A DNA stretch of 64,000 nucleotides. Source: CAVRTM01 sp963696105. GTDB taxonomy: Bacteria; Actinomycetota; Actinomycetes; Actinomycetales; Dermatophilaceae. Where the stretch lies: NCBI GenBank assembly GCA_963696105.1, contig CAVOIP010000003.1, positions 124,001-188,000 on the forward strand. Direction: 5' to 3'. Of this stretch, positions 9,970-18,394 are shown one piece after another. Positions within the stretch are counted from its first letter, which is position 1. Each line of letters starts with the position of its first letter. The notes beneath the pieces were generated by a model, which did not search any database, was not told the origin of the DNA, and worked only from the letters and a program-made list of their open reading frames with translations. The translations under genes and the position numbers were made by a program.

Positions 9970-11499
9970 CTACCAGGTGAAGGTGGCGACCGCTCCCGCC
10001 GGGATCGCCGACCGGAACCACTGGTCGTCGGCGTGGACCCGGAACCCTGCCTGCCCCGGTCCGGCGTTCGTCGCCAGCAGGACGTGGGAACCGTCGGGGT
10101 TGAGGAAGGCGACGGTCTCGATCCCGGCGGGATTGGTGCTCGAGGCGATGACGTCCGCGCCCGGTGTGACGAAGCGGCCCACGTGACCCAGGGCCCAGTA
10201 GCCGGCGTGCCGGGTCACCGCGCCCGATCCCGGGTCGATGGTCACCAGGCCACGGCAGTTGCCGCAGCCGCCGTTCGTCGGCCCACCGGAGGGGTCGAGG
10301 GCGACGTTCCACGTGGTCACCCAGCTGGCGCCGTCGCGGATGCCGGTGATGAGCAGGTTGCGCACGTCCCAGGCCAGTGCGCTGCTGAAGCTGTTCTCCC
10401 AGTGGCCGCTGGTGCACTCGCTGATCGCGACGGGCACGTCGGGATGGCTGTCGTGGAACTGGCGCATCGAAGCGGGGTCGCCGTGGTAGCAGTGGAAGGC
10501 GACACCCGCCAGATGGGCTCTCGTGACCGGGTGCGCCACGAGGGCGGCGGCGTCACCGGCCCGGTCGTAGTTGTCGTCGAGGGCCCACACTGCCGGCCTG
10601 AGCCCGGCGGCCGCGAGCGCGGGGGCCAGGTGCTCGTCGAGCAGCTGGCGCTGCTGGGCCACGTTCAGGGTCATCCCGGGGTAGCCGGGCGGGGAGAACG
10701 ACGGCTCGTTCTGCAGGGTCATCGCCCGGACGTCGACACCGGCGTCGCGGTATGCCTGGAGGGTCCGCACCAGGTAGCGCGCGTAGGTGTTTCCCATGTC
10801 GGGGCGCAGGGTGCCACCGACCAGCTTCCCGCTGGTCTTCATCCACGCCGGCGCGGACCAGGGGGTCCCGACCACCGTCAGCGACCGGTTCAGCTGCTCC
10901 GCCCGTCGTACGAGCGGCAGGACGGTCCGCGCGTCCATGCCGAGACTGAACTGGCGCAGGCCGAGGTCGGGCCGTCCCTGAGGTGCCGGGTCGTAGGACT
11001 GGTTCGAGGGGGAGAAGTCGTTCGCGCCGAGCGGCTGGCGCAGGATCGACAGCCCCGCGCCGTCGGCGCGGCCGAACAGCGCCGACATCAGCCGGTCGCG
11101 CGCAGCCGGCGACAGCGCCCCGATCAGCGTGGCGGATGCGCCCGTCATCGATGCGCCCACCCCCCAGAAGCGCTGGTATCGTGTACGCGTATTGACCCAA
11201 ACCACCTCGTCCGTTCCCGGTAGGTAGCCGGAATGGAGGGTGGTGGCGGGACGTTCGGCCAGAGTCGACCTCCCGTCAGTCGTCGTCACCCAGCTGCGAG
11301 CTTGATGCGCTGCCCCCGTTGACGTGGGCGGTGTGGATGACGGCGCGACCACCACGCCATGACGTCCGGCACATGCCGTGACGATGAGCATGAGCAGGAC
11401 CACCAGCAGCGCCCCGGCCGAGAGTCGGTGTGCTGGCGCCCGCACGCGGGCGCCGCGCCCCCGGCGGCGATCTGGTGTGCGCTGCATCGCGTCCAGCAT
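9970..11499 (-). CDS. Lipoprotein glycoside hydrolase family 30 protein
   Basis: This is a second GH30 paralogue (509 aa), predicted to be lipid-anchored on the outside of the membrane. The N-terminus has an Arg-rich region, a hydrophobic helix and a lipobox ending VTAC. The acid/base Glu is in LQNEPSF and the nucleophile in ISECTSGHW; GGCGNCRG repeats the cysteine pair of its neighbour. The start is ATG 11499 or ATG 11487; neither has a convincing ribosome-binding site, so the mRNA may be leaderless. It is divergent from the receiver-GT2 synthase, with at most about 95 bases between them. It probably trims or turns over a cell-surface beta-glucan-like polymer, which is inference. Confidence 0.83.
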   Translation of the reverse strand: MLDAMQRTPDRRRGRGARVRAPAHRLSAGALLVVLLMLIVTACAGRHGVVVAPSSTPPTSTGAAHQARSWVTTTDGRSTLAERPATTLHSGYLPGTDEVVWVNTRTRYQRFWGVGASMTGASATLIGALSPAARDRLMSALFGRADGAGLSILRQPLGANDFSPSNQSYDPAPQGRPDLGLRQFSLGMDARTVLPLVRRAEQLNRSLTVVGTPWSAPAWMKTSGKLVGGTLRPDMGNTYARYLVRTLQAYRDAGVDVRAMTLQNEPSFSPPGYPGMTLNVAQQRQLLDEHLAPALAAAGLRPAVWALDDNYDRAGDAAALVAHPVTRAHLAGVAFHCYHGDPASMRQFHDSHPDVPVAISECTSGHWENSFSSALAWDVRNLLITGIRDGASWVTTWNVALDPSGGPTNGGCGNCRGLVTIDPGSGAVTRHAGYWALGHVGRFVTPGADVIASSTNPAGIETVAFLNPDGSHVLLATNAGPGQAGFRVHADDQWFRSAIPAGAVATFTW

Positions 11500-11581
11500 G
11501 GCACGCAACGAACCGGCGACCGGCGTCTGCCCACCACGGCAGTACGGCGGCCAGCCGCTGGCCCAACGAGGGAGAACCGCC

Positions 11582-13909
11582 CTGAGCACCACCGCCCCAG
11601 ACACCGGGTCCGCGCCTGCGCGGACCCGGTCCACCATCCTGCTCGTCGACGACGACCAGGACTTCGTCGACGTGGCCCGCCCCGCACTCGAGACCGCCGG
11701 GTTCAGCGTCAGCACCGTCCCCACGGGGGAACCCGCACTGCAGATGCTCACCCACCTGCGCCCCGACGTCGTCGTCGCGGACATCCCGGCCGACGAGACC
11801 GACGGGTTCGAGCTGCTGCGCCGGCTGCGGTCGGTGCCGGCCGGGCAGACCGTGCCGGTCATCCTGCTGACCGACAGGGACGCCGACATCCTCACCGGCC
11901 TGCGCCTGGGCGCCGACGACTGCGTGGCGCGTCCGTTGTCGCCGGCCGAGCTCGTCGCCCGCGTCAGCGCCAAGACCTCCCGCCCCCCGGTCCCGGCGGA
12001 CCTGCTCAGCCGCGACCTGCGCACCGGCCTGCTCGAGGAGGAGACGCTGCTGGACGAGGCCGACCGCGAGCTGGCGCGCGCACAGCGGGTCGGGCGCCCC
12101 GGCGCCCTCGGGGTGGTCCGGCTCCAGGAGCGTCCCGCACTCGTGGCGCGGTTCGGGTCCGGCGTACCGGTCCAGCTGGCCGAACAGCTGGCGGACCTGC
12201 TTCGCGACGACCCGGTGCCGCTGGAGCGGCTCGGCCGTGACAGCCAGGGGCACCTGCTGGTGCTGCTGCCGGAGACGCGCGGCGCGGATGTCGAGCAGCG
12301 GCTGGCGGTCCTGGCCGCGAAGGTCGCCGCGACCCGCTTCGTCGTCAACGGCGAGTCGGTGCGGGTCACCCCGATCACCGCCTGGGCCGACTTCGCCGAG
12401 GCCCGGAGCGGCAGCCAGCTCTACGAGCGGGCCCAGACGGCGCTGGGCGCCGCCTCCGGTCACCTCGACCTGCTGCCGGTGCGGTGGAACCCGGACCTGG
12501 ACCGCCAGGTCACCCAGCAACGGCCCGGCGCCAAAGGCCCCCGCGTGGCCGCGCTGCTCGGCCGGCTGAAGCTGCCGGCACAGATCCTGGCCACGTTCGT
12601 CCTCGGCATCGGCGTGCCGCTGCTCGCGTACGCCGCCCTCGGGGCGGTCGGCCTCGACGTGACGGGCGCGGCGTACTGGTGCGTGCTGGCCGCCCTGCTC
12701 CTCACCGGCGCCGCCATCTGGGTGGAGGGCTTCCTGGCGCTGGACCCCCAGCGGCCACCGGCTGAGCCGTCGGCGCCGTACCCCACCGCGACCGCGGTGA
12801 TCGCGGCGTACCTGCCCAACGAGGCGGCGACGATCCTGGAGACCGTCGAGACCTTCCGGGCCGTCGACTATCCCGGCGACCTGCAGGTCATCGTGGCCTA
12901 CAACACCCCGACCCCGATGAGCGTCGAGGAGGACCTCCGGGCGGTCGCGCGCGAGGACCCGCGGGTCGTGCCGCTCAAGGTCGAGGGCAGCAGCTCCAAG
13001 GCCCAGAACGTCAACGCCGCCATGAGCCACGTCCGCGGCGAGTTCGTCGGCATGTTCGACGCCGACCACCACCCGGACCCGTCCGCGTTCACCCGCGCAT
13101 GGCGCTGGCTGTCGGGCGGGTACGACGTCGTCCAGGGCCACTGCGTGATCCGCAACGGTGACGCGTCCCTGGTCGCGCAGACCGTCGCGGTGGAGTTCGA
13201 GGCCATCTACGCGGTCAGCCACCCCGGCCGTGCGGCGCTGCACGGTTTCGGTCTGTTCGGCGGGTCCAACGGCTACTGGCGCACCGACCTGCTGGCCCGC
13301 ACCCGGATGCACGGGTCGATGCTGACCGAGGACATCGACTCCACGCTGCGGGTGCTCTCGGCCGGCGCGAAGATCGCCTCCGACCCTGCGCTGATCTCCC
13401 GCGAGCTCGCACCCACCACGGCCGGCGCGCTGTGGAAGCAGCGCACCCGGTGGGCCCAGGGATGGTTCCAGGTGTCCCGCAAGCACCTGTGGCGCACCTG
13501 GCGCTCGCCGAACCTGACCCTGCGGCAGAAGGCCGGCATGGGGTTCCTGCTCGGCTGGCGCGAGGTCTACCCCTGGCTGTCGCTCCAGATCCTGCCGGTG
13601 CTGGCCTACACCGCCTACCGCGACGGCGGCGTCGGGCACCTGCGCTGGGCCGTGCCCGCACTGCTGCTGTCCACGCTGTTCACGGTCACCGTCGGTCCGG
13701 CTCAGACGCTGTTCGCCAGGCGCCTCGCCGTCCCCGAGGTCCGCCGGCACAGCCGGTGGTTCTGGAGCTACCTGCTGGTGTCCTCGATCGTCTACACGGA
13801 GTGGAAGAACATCATCGCCCGCGTCGCCCAGGTCAAGGAGCTCCTGGGGGAGCACCAGTGGAACGTCACGCCCCGCACCACCGAGACCCCGAGCGAGGCC
13901 CGCGCATGA
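11582..13909 (+). CDS. Receiver / degenerate GGDEF / family 2 glycosyltransferase membrane synthase
   Basis: This 775-residue fusion begins with a response-regulator receiver (about 17-130) that keeps the acidic pocket in LLVDDDQD, the phospho-acceptor Asp in VVVADIP and the Thr in LLTD, but has Arg where the conserved Lys is expected (VARPLS). A GGDEF-like region follows (about 150-290) with the signature degenerated to RDSQGHLLVLLP. Two membrane helices (about 332-386) lead to a processive GT2 domain with FDADHHPD, TEDIDS and QRTRWAQGW, and three helices close the protein. Both ends of the control module and the GT2 domain would be cytosolic. The start is probably CTG 11582, six bases after GGGAGA; ATG 11498 is the upstream alternative. 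It is coupled to the acyltransferase by ATGA overlap. Product polymer is unknown. Confidence 0.82.
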   Translation: MSTTAPDTGSAPARTRSTILLVDDDQDFVDVARPALETAGFSVSTVPTGEPALQMLTHLRPDVVVADIPADETDGFELLRRLRSVPAGQTVPVILLTDRDADILTGLRLGADDCVARPLSPAELVARVSAKTSRPPVPADLLSRDLRTGLLEEETLLDEADRELARAQRVGRPGALGVVRLQERPALVARFGSGVPVQLAEQLADLLRDDPVPLERLGRDSQGHLLVLLPETRGADVEQRLAVLAAKVAATRFVVNGESVRVTPITAWADFAEARSGSQLYERAQTALGAASGHLDLLPVRWNPDLDRQVTQQRPGAKGPRVAALLGRLKLPAQILATFVLGIGVPLLAYAALGAVGLDVTGAAYWCVLAALLLTGAAIWVEGFLALDPQRPPAEPSAPYPTATAVIAAYLPNEAATILETVETFRAVDYPGDLQVIVAYNTPTPMSVEEDLRAVAREDPRVVPLKVEGSSSKAQNVNAAMSHVRGEFVGMFDADHHPDPSAFTRAWRWLSGGYDVVQGHCVIRNGDASLVAQTVAVEFEAIYAVSHPGRAALHGFGLFGGSNGYWRTDLLARTRMHGSMLTEDIDSTLRVLSAGAKIASDPALISRELAPTTAGALWKQRTRWAQGWFQVSRKHLWRTWRSPNLTLRQKAGMGFLLGWREVYPWLSLQILPVLAYTAYRDGGVGHLRWAVPALLLSTLFTVTVGPAQTLFARRLAVPEVRRHSRWFWSYLLVSSIVYTEWKNIIARVAQVKELLGEHQWNVTPRTTETPSEARA

Positions 13910-15159
13910 GCGTCCACACCGGCACCACACCCGAGGTCACGCCCGCTCCGACCCGCACGGGGTCGCAGGGGCGCACGCCCGCGGGCGCTCCGGAGGCCGC
14001 CCCCCGGCGTGCCCGCTCGCGGGAGCTGGAGGGGTACCGCGGCCTTGCGGCCCTGGCGATCGTCGCCTTCCACGTCTGCCAGTACACCCTGGCGCACACC
14101 ACGACCAACCCCGTGTTCCTGGTGCTGACCCGGTTCGAGGTCGTGGACGTCCTCTTCGCCATGTCGGCGTTCCTGCTGACGCTGTCCTACGCCCGGTCGG
14201 CGATCGACGGCGACGACCCGCAGCGGGCCGGGACGTTCCTCTTCCGGCGCGCCGTTCGCATCCTGCCGCTCTACTGGGTGGGCGTGGTCACGGTCTGGGC
14301 GGTGCGCAACCCGACCCTGCACGCCGACTGGGTGGACCTGGCCGAGCACCTCACCTTCACCCAGATCTTCGACCAGCGGCGGATCTTCTACACGCTCGGG
14401 CCGACGTGGTCGATGTCGCTGGAGATCTTCTTCTACGCCCTGCTGGTCATCCTCGGCCCGGCCGGCGTGCGGCTCTGCCGTCGCCTGCCCTCCCGCCGCC
14501 GGCGGGTGACCGTGCTGCTGGCCGGATGCGGCCTGCTGTTCGCCATACCGGTGGTCTGGAACGCCGTCGCGTTCCTCTGGTTCCACGTCAGCTACGACCA
14601 CTGGCCGGTGTACTTCGGCCCGCAGTCGCGGTTCGGTGCGTTCGCGGTCGGTATGGCGCTCGCGGTCATCGCCGCGGCACGCCGTTCGGAGCCGCTGTTC
14701 CGCGGTCTCTGGCCGAGCGTGCTGCGCGGGGCCGCCCTGGTCATCGTGCTGGGCGCCACGGTGCTGAACCGCCCCGGGTCGTTCGGCCAGGTCGCCTACC
14801 ACGACATCGCGGCCCTGGGCTGGATGCTGCTGCTCGCGAGCACGGTGCTGGGGCAGCGGGGACAGAGGTGGTCGCGGTGCCTGTCATGGCGCCCCCTGAC
14901 GCTGGCCGGCCTCATCAGCTACAGCACGTACATGTGGCACGAACCGGTGATGATGCTGCTCGACCACGCCGGCGTGACGAGCAGGTCGGCGGCGGGGCTG
15001 CCGTGGTCGATCGTCACCGTCCTCGCTGCCTCGGTGCTCGTCGGCGCGATCAGCTACCGGGTCATCGAGTACCCCACGGGCAAGCTGCGGGCGCTGCGTG
15101 GCCGGGACGGTCGTCCGCGGGACTACTACCCCGAGCTGACCTCCGCCGCCCACCGCTGA
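13906..15159 (+). CDS. Acyltransferase family 3 membrane protein
   Basis: This 417-residue integral membrane O-acyltransferase (OafA/NodX/ExoZ type) has about ten hydrophobic segments. The family opening LEGYRGLAALAIVAFHV contains the conserved His, and FLFRRAVRILPLYWVG carries the conserved Arg. A 35-residue Pro/Thr/Ala-rich cytosolic leader precedes the first helix. ATG 13906 overlaps the stop of the GT2 synthase gene, so the two products are made together. The likely role is acetylation or another acyl decoration of the nascent polysaccharide at the membrane. The donor and target are not visible from the sequence. Confidence 0.85.
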   Translation: MSVHTGTTPEVTPAPTRTGSQGRTPAGAPEAAPRRARSRELEGYRGLAALAIVAFHVCQYTLAHTTTNPVFLVLTRFEVVDVLFAMSAFLLTLSYARSAIDGDDPQRAGTFLFRRAVRILPLYWVGVVTVWAVRNPTLHADWVDLAEHLTFTQIFDQRRIFYTLGPTWSMSLEIFFYALLVILGPAGVRLCRRLPSRRRRVTVLLAGCGLLFAIPVVWNAVAFLWFHVSYDHWPVYFGPQSRFGAFAVGMALAVIAAARRSEPLFRGLWPSVLRGAALVIVLGATVLNRPGSFGQVAYHDIAALGWMLLLASTVLGQRGQRWSRCLSWRPLTLAGLISYSTYMWHEPVMMLLDHAGVTSRSAAGLPWSIVTVLAASVLVGAISYRVIEYPTGKLRALRGRDGRPRDYYPELTSAAHR

Positions 15160-15179
15160 GCCCGTGAGATCCTCGGTGC

Positions 15180-15530
15180 ATGGAGTCTCACGGTCACCGG
15201 GTCACCGGCATCCGGATCTTCCCCGTCAGCGGGGAGCCGGGCCGGAGCCTGCACACGGTCGAGGTCGAGCCCGAGGGGCTGGCGGGCGACCGGCGCAAGA
15301 AGTCGCCCGTGCACCTGGTCAGCAGCGCCGAGCCGGACGTGGGGTCGGTGCGAGCCAACCTCGTCGTGGGGCTCGCCCCGGCGGAGCTCGAGTCGGCCGT
15401 GGGCAGCGTGCTGTCCGCTGGGTCCGTGCGGCTGCGGCTGACCGCGATCCCCTCCGGCTGCCCCGGCGTCTACGCCACGGTGGAGACGCCGGGCGTGGTC
15501 TCGGTCGGCGACCCGGTGGCGGGGCCGTAA
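15180..15530 (+). CDS. Small MOSC-like protein
   Basis: This 116-residue protein has a MOSC-type beta-barrel flavour: an N-terminal GIRIFPVSGEPGRSL followed by GLAGDRRKK matches the opening of MOSC_N/MOSC domains, and a single Cys sits in PSGCPGVYATV, where MOSC proteins carry their cofactor or sulfur-binding Cys. At 116 residues it is about half the usual length, with no beta-barrel extension. ATG 15180 begins 20 bases after the acyltransferase stop, and thrS follows. Function is not assignable; sulfur or molybdenum-cofactor chemistry is the family theme. Confidence 0.6.
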   Translation: MESHGHRVTGIRIFPVSGEPGRSLHTVEVEPEGLAGDRRKKSPVHLVSSAEPDVGSVRANLVVGLAPAELESAVGSVLSAGSVRLRLTAIPSGCPGVYATVETPGVVSVGDPVAGP

Positions 15531-15645
15531 CTGGCGCGCAGCCCCAGCGGGGCGCCCGATAGCATCGAGCCAGGTCGCCTGTGAGGGTGACCGGCCCACG
15601 CCGCCCGCCCGGGCGGCATACCCGTGCTCGTCGCAAGGAGTCCTC

Positions 15646-17619
15646 GTGCCTGCCCTCATCACCGTGTCCGTCGCCGGAAGCGAGCGATCGGTCGCGGCGG
15701 ACACGACGGCCGCTGACCTGTTCGCGGACGACAAGGCCGTGGTGGTCGCCCGCGTGAACGACCAGCTGCGCGACCTGGCGCAGGTGCTCGCCGACGGCGA
15801 CGTCGTGGAGCCGGTGAGCGTCGGCTCCGACGAAGGCCTGGCCGTCCTGCGGCACTCCGCCGCGCACGTGCTCGCCCAGGCGGTGCAGGAGGTCAACCCC
15901 AAGGCCCGGCTCGGCATCGGGCCGCCCATCCGCGACGGCTTCTACTACGACTTCGACGTCGAGGACCCCTTCACCCCCGATGACCTGAAGAAGCTCGAGA
16001 AGGTCATGCAGCGGATCATCAACGAGGGCCAGACCTTCTCGCGGCGGGCGGTCTCCGACGAGGACGCCCGCGCCGAGCTGGCCGACGAGCCGTACAAGCT
16101 GGAGCTGATCGGGCTCAAGGGCGGCGCCGCCGAGGCCGCCGAGGGTGCGTCCGCGGAGGTCGGCGAGGGCGAGCTGACCATCTACGACAACCTCAGGCGG
16201 GACGGCGAGCTGGCCTGGCGCGACCTGTGCCGGGGCCCGCACGTGCCGAGCACCAAGCTGCTGGGCAACGCGTTCAAGCTGATGCGTTCGGCAGCGGCGT
16301 ACTGGCGGGGCTCGGAGAAGAACCCCCAGCTCCAGCGCGTCTACGGCACCGCGTGGCCGTCCAAGGACGAGCTCAAGGCCTACCTCGAGCGCCTGGCCGA
16401 GGCCGAGCGGCGCGACCACCGCAAGCTCGGCGCCGAGCTCGACCTGTTCTCCTTCCCCGACGAGATCGGCTCGGGGATGGCGGTGTTCCACCCCAAGGGC
16501 GGGATCATCCGCCGCGAGATGGAGGGCTACGTCCGCCAGCGGCACATCGACGAGGGCTTCGACTTCGTCAACACCCCGCACATCAGCAAGGACGGCCTGT
16601 TCCACACCTCGGGGCACCTGCCGTACTACGCCGACACCATGTTCCCGCCGATGGAGCTGGAGGGTTCGGAGTACCGCCTGAAGGCGATGAACTGCCCGAT
16701 GCACAACCTCATCTACAGCTCCCGCGGGCGGTCCTACCGCGAGCTGCCGCTGCGGCTGTTCGAGTTCGGCTCGGTCTACCGCTACGAGCGCTCCGGCGTC
16801 GTCCATGGCCTGACCCGGGTCCGGGGCATGACCCAGGACGACTCGCACACCTACTGCACCCCCGAGCAGGCGCCCGGCGAGATCAGGAAGCTGCTCGACT
16901 TCGTCCTGGGGCTGCTGCGTGACTTCGGCCTCGACGACTTCTACCTCGAGCTGTCCACGCGGGACGAGACGTCCGACAAGTTCATCGGCAGCGACGAGGA
17001 CTGGGAGTCGGCGACGCGCATCCTCGAGGAGACCGCGCTGGCCTCCGGTCTCGAGCTCGTGCCCGACCCCGGTGGTGCGGCGTTCTACGGGCCGAAGATC
17101 TCGGTGCAGACGCGTGACGCGATCGGGCGCACCTGGCAGATGTCGACGATCCAGTACGACTTCAACCAGCCCGAGCGGTTCGGCCTGGAGTTCCAGGCCT
17201 CCGACGGCTCGCGGCAGCGCCCGGTGATGATCCACTCGGCCAAGTTCGGGTCCATCGAGCGGTTCCTCGGCGTACTCGTGGAGCACTACGCCGGGGCGTT
17301 CCCGCCGTGGCTCTCGCCGGTGCAGGTGCTCGGCATCCCGGTCGCGGAGGAGTACGACGACTACCTCCAGGGCGTCCTCGACGGGCTGCGGCGGAAGGGG
17401 GTCCGGGTCGAGCTGGACGCCTCGGACGACCGGTTCCCGAAGAAGATCCGCAACGCGAGCAAGTCCAAGGTGCCGTTCGTGCTCATCGCCGGTGAGGACG
17501 ACCGCGCGGCCGGTGCGGTGTCGTTCCGCTACCGCGACGGGTCGCAGAAGAACGGCGTGCCCGTCGACGCGGCGATGGCCGAGATCGTGGCGGCGGTCGA
17601 GGCGCGCGCGCAGGTCTGA
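15646..17619 (+). CDS. thrS: Threonine--tRNA ligase
   Basis: This 657-residue class II aminoacyl-tRNA synthetase charges tRNA-Thr. The order is an N-terminal TGS domain (about 1-65), the editing domain with HSAAH (near 69-73), the catalytic core with the zinc-ligand Cys in MNCPMHN (near 350), motif 2 RYERSGVVHGLTRVRGMTQDD, motif 3 near HSAKFGSIERFLGVL, and the anticodon-binding domain. GTG 15646 has AAGGAG six bases upstream. No T-box-like leader is evident in the 115 bases before it. The length is normal for actinobacterial ThrS. It opens the thrS-HIT-pgsA-acyltransferase-pimA cluster known from mycobacteria. Confidence 0.97.
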   Translation: MPALITVSVAGSERSVAADTTAADLFADDKAVVVARVNDQLRDLAQVLADGDVVEPVSVGSDEGLAVLRHSAAHVLAQAVQEVNPKARLGIGPPIRDGFYYDFDVEDPFTPDDLKKLEKVMQRIINEGQTFSRRAVSDEDARAELADEPYKLELIGLKGGAAEAAEGASAEVGEGELTIYDNLRRDGELAWRDLCRGPHVPSTKLLGNAFKLMRSAAAYWRGSEKNPQLQRVYGTAWPSKDELKAYLERLAEAERRDHRKLGAELDLFSFPDEIGSGMAVFHPKGGIIRREMEGYVRQRHIDEGFDFVNTPHISKDGLFHTSGHLPYYADTMFPPMELEGSEYRLKAMNCPMHNLIYSSRGRSYRELPLRLFEFGSVYRYERSGVVHGLTRVRGMTQDDSHTYCTPEQAPGEIRKLLDFVLGLLRDFGLDDFYLELSTRDETSDKFIGSDEDWESATRILEETALASGLELVPDPGGAAFYGPKISVQTRDAIGRTWQMSTIQYDFNQPERFGLEFQASDGSRQRPVMIHSAKFGSIERFLGVLVEHYAGAFPPWLSPVQVLGIPVAEEYDDYLQGVLDGLRRKGVRVELDASDDRFPKKIRNASKSKVPFVLIAGEDDRAAGAVSFRYRDGSQKNGVPVDAAMAEIVAAVEARAQV

Positions 17620-17640
17620 CGCCTGCCGCCGTGGTGAGCC

Positions 17641-17674
17641 CCGTCCGGCCCGGACTTCGGTCCGGGCCGGACGG
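17641..17674 (+). terminator. Perfect 15-bp hairpin with TTCG tetraloop after thrS
   Basis: Bases 17641-17655 pair perfectly with 17660-17674 around the loop TTCG, starting 22 bases after the thrS stop. There is no T-run. The very stable stem makes a factor-independent terminator or an mRNA 3' end protector likely. Confidence 0.75.
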
Positions 17675-17734
17675 ACGGCGACGACCGCGTACGACGGGAC
17701 CCAGCCCCCGCGGGCTCGGCCCGACACGCCTGCA

Positions 17735-17740
17735 TAGGAT
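17735..17740 (+). promoter_or_regulatory. -10 element TAGGAT for the HIT gene, leaderless arrangement
   Basis: TAGGAT ends six bases before ATG 17747. Together with the hairpin after thrS, it indicates that this gene has its own promoter. Confidence 0.55.
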
Positions 17741-17746
17741 CTGGGC

Positions 17747-18331
17747 ATGACGCACGAGGTGCACGAGCCGGTGTCCGCTGCGCCCGCGGCGGCCGACACG
17801 GTCCCGGCCGAGGAGCTCGCCGGGGTCACCGACGGCTTCGAGCGACTCTGGACGCCGCACCGGATGGCCTACATCAACGGCGAGCGCCCCACCGACCATC
17901 CCGGCGACGGCTGCCCGTTCTGTGCCGCCCCCACCAAGGACGACGCCGACGGCCTGGTGGTCCACCGCGGTGCGCTCTGCTACGTCGTGATGAACCTCTT
18001 TCCGTACAACCCCGGTCACGTGCTCGTCTGCCCCTACCGCCACGTCTCGCTCTACGTCGAGCTCACCGACGCCGAGACGCAGGAGTTCACGGCGCTGACC
18101 AAGGCGGCGATCGCGGCCCTGGACAGGTCCTCGGCCCCGGCCGGCTACAACATCGGCATGAACCAGGGCGCCGTGGCCGGTGCCGGCGTCAAGGCGCACC
18201 TGCACCAGCACGTCGTGCCGCGCTGGGGTGGCGACTCCAACTTCCTGCCGGTCATCGCCCAGACCAAGGCGCTGCCGATGCTGCTGGAGGACGTGCGCCG
18301 TCGCCTCGTCGAGGCCTGGCCACGCGACTGA
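17747..18331 (+). CDS. HIT-domain nucleotide phosphorylase/hydrolase
   Basis: This 194-residue HIT-family protein probably cleaves diadenosine tetraphosphate or a related nucleotide. The His triad is HLHQHVV (near residues 150-156), and GCPFC near residue 56 is a usual metal or structural site in this subfamily. In Mycobacterium tuberculosis the orthologous position, between thrS and pgsA1, is occupied by the Ap4A phosphorylase Rv2613c, which supports that activity here. It is convergent with the EF-G-like gene that separates it from pgsA in this genome. Confidence 0.88.
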   Translation: MTHEVHEPVSAAPAAADTVPAEELAGVTDGFERLWTPHRMAYINGERPTDHPGDGCPFCAAPTKDDADGLVVHRGALCYVVMNLFPYNPGHVLVCPYRHVSLYVELTDAETQEFTALTKAAIAALDRSSAPAGYNIGMNQGAVAGAGVKAHLHQHVVPRWGGDSNFLPVIAQTKALPMLLEDVRRRLVEAWPRD

Positions 18332-18352
18332 GCGCACGTGCCCGCGCCCGGT

Positions 18353-18367
18353 CCGGCCACGAGCCGG
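18353..18367. terminator. Short hairpin between convergent HIT and EF-G-like genes
   Basis: CCGGC (18353-18357) pairs with GCCGG (18363-18367) around a five-base loop in the gap between the two convergent genes. It could serve both strands. The stem is short. Confidence 0.3.
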
Positions 18368-18394
18368 GGCATCCAGCGCGTCGAGGCCTGCGGG

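Noticed and set aside
11500..12378. N-terminal extension of the second GH30 frame to 12378
   Set aside because: It runs antisense through the receiver/GGDEF-like coding region and has no family character before the lipoprotein signal at 11499.
12001..12500. Active diguanylate cyclase in the GT2 fusion
   Set aside because: The GGDEF signature and its neighbouring acidic residues are absent, so catalysis is not supported.
15531..15645. T-box leader upstream of thrS
   Set aside because: No T-box consensus or specifier hairpin was recognised in the 115 bases.
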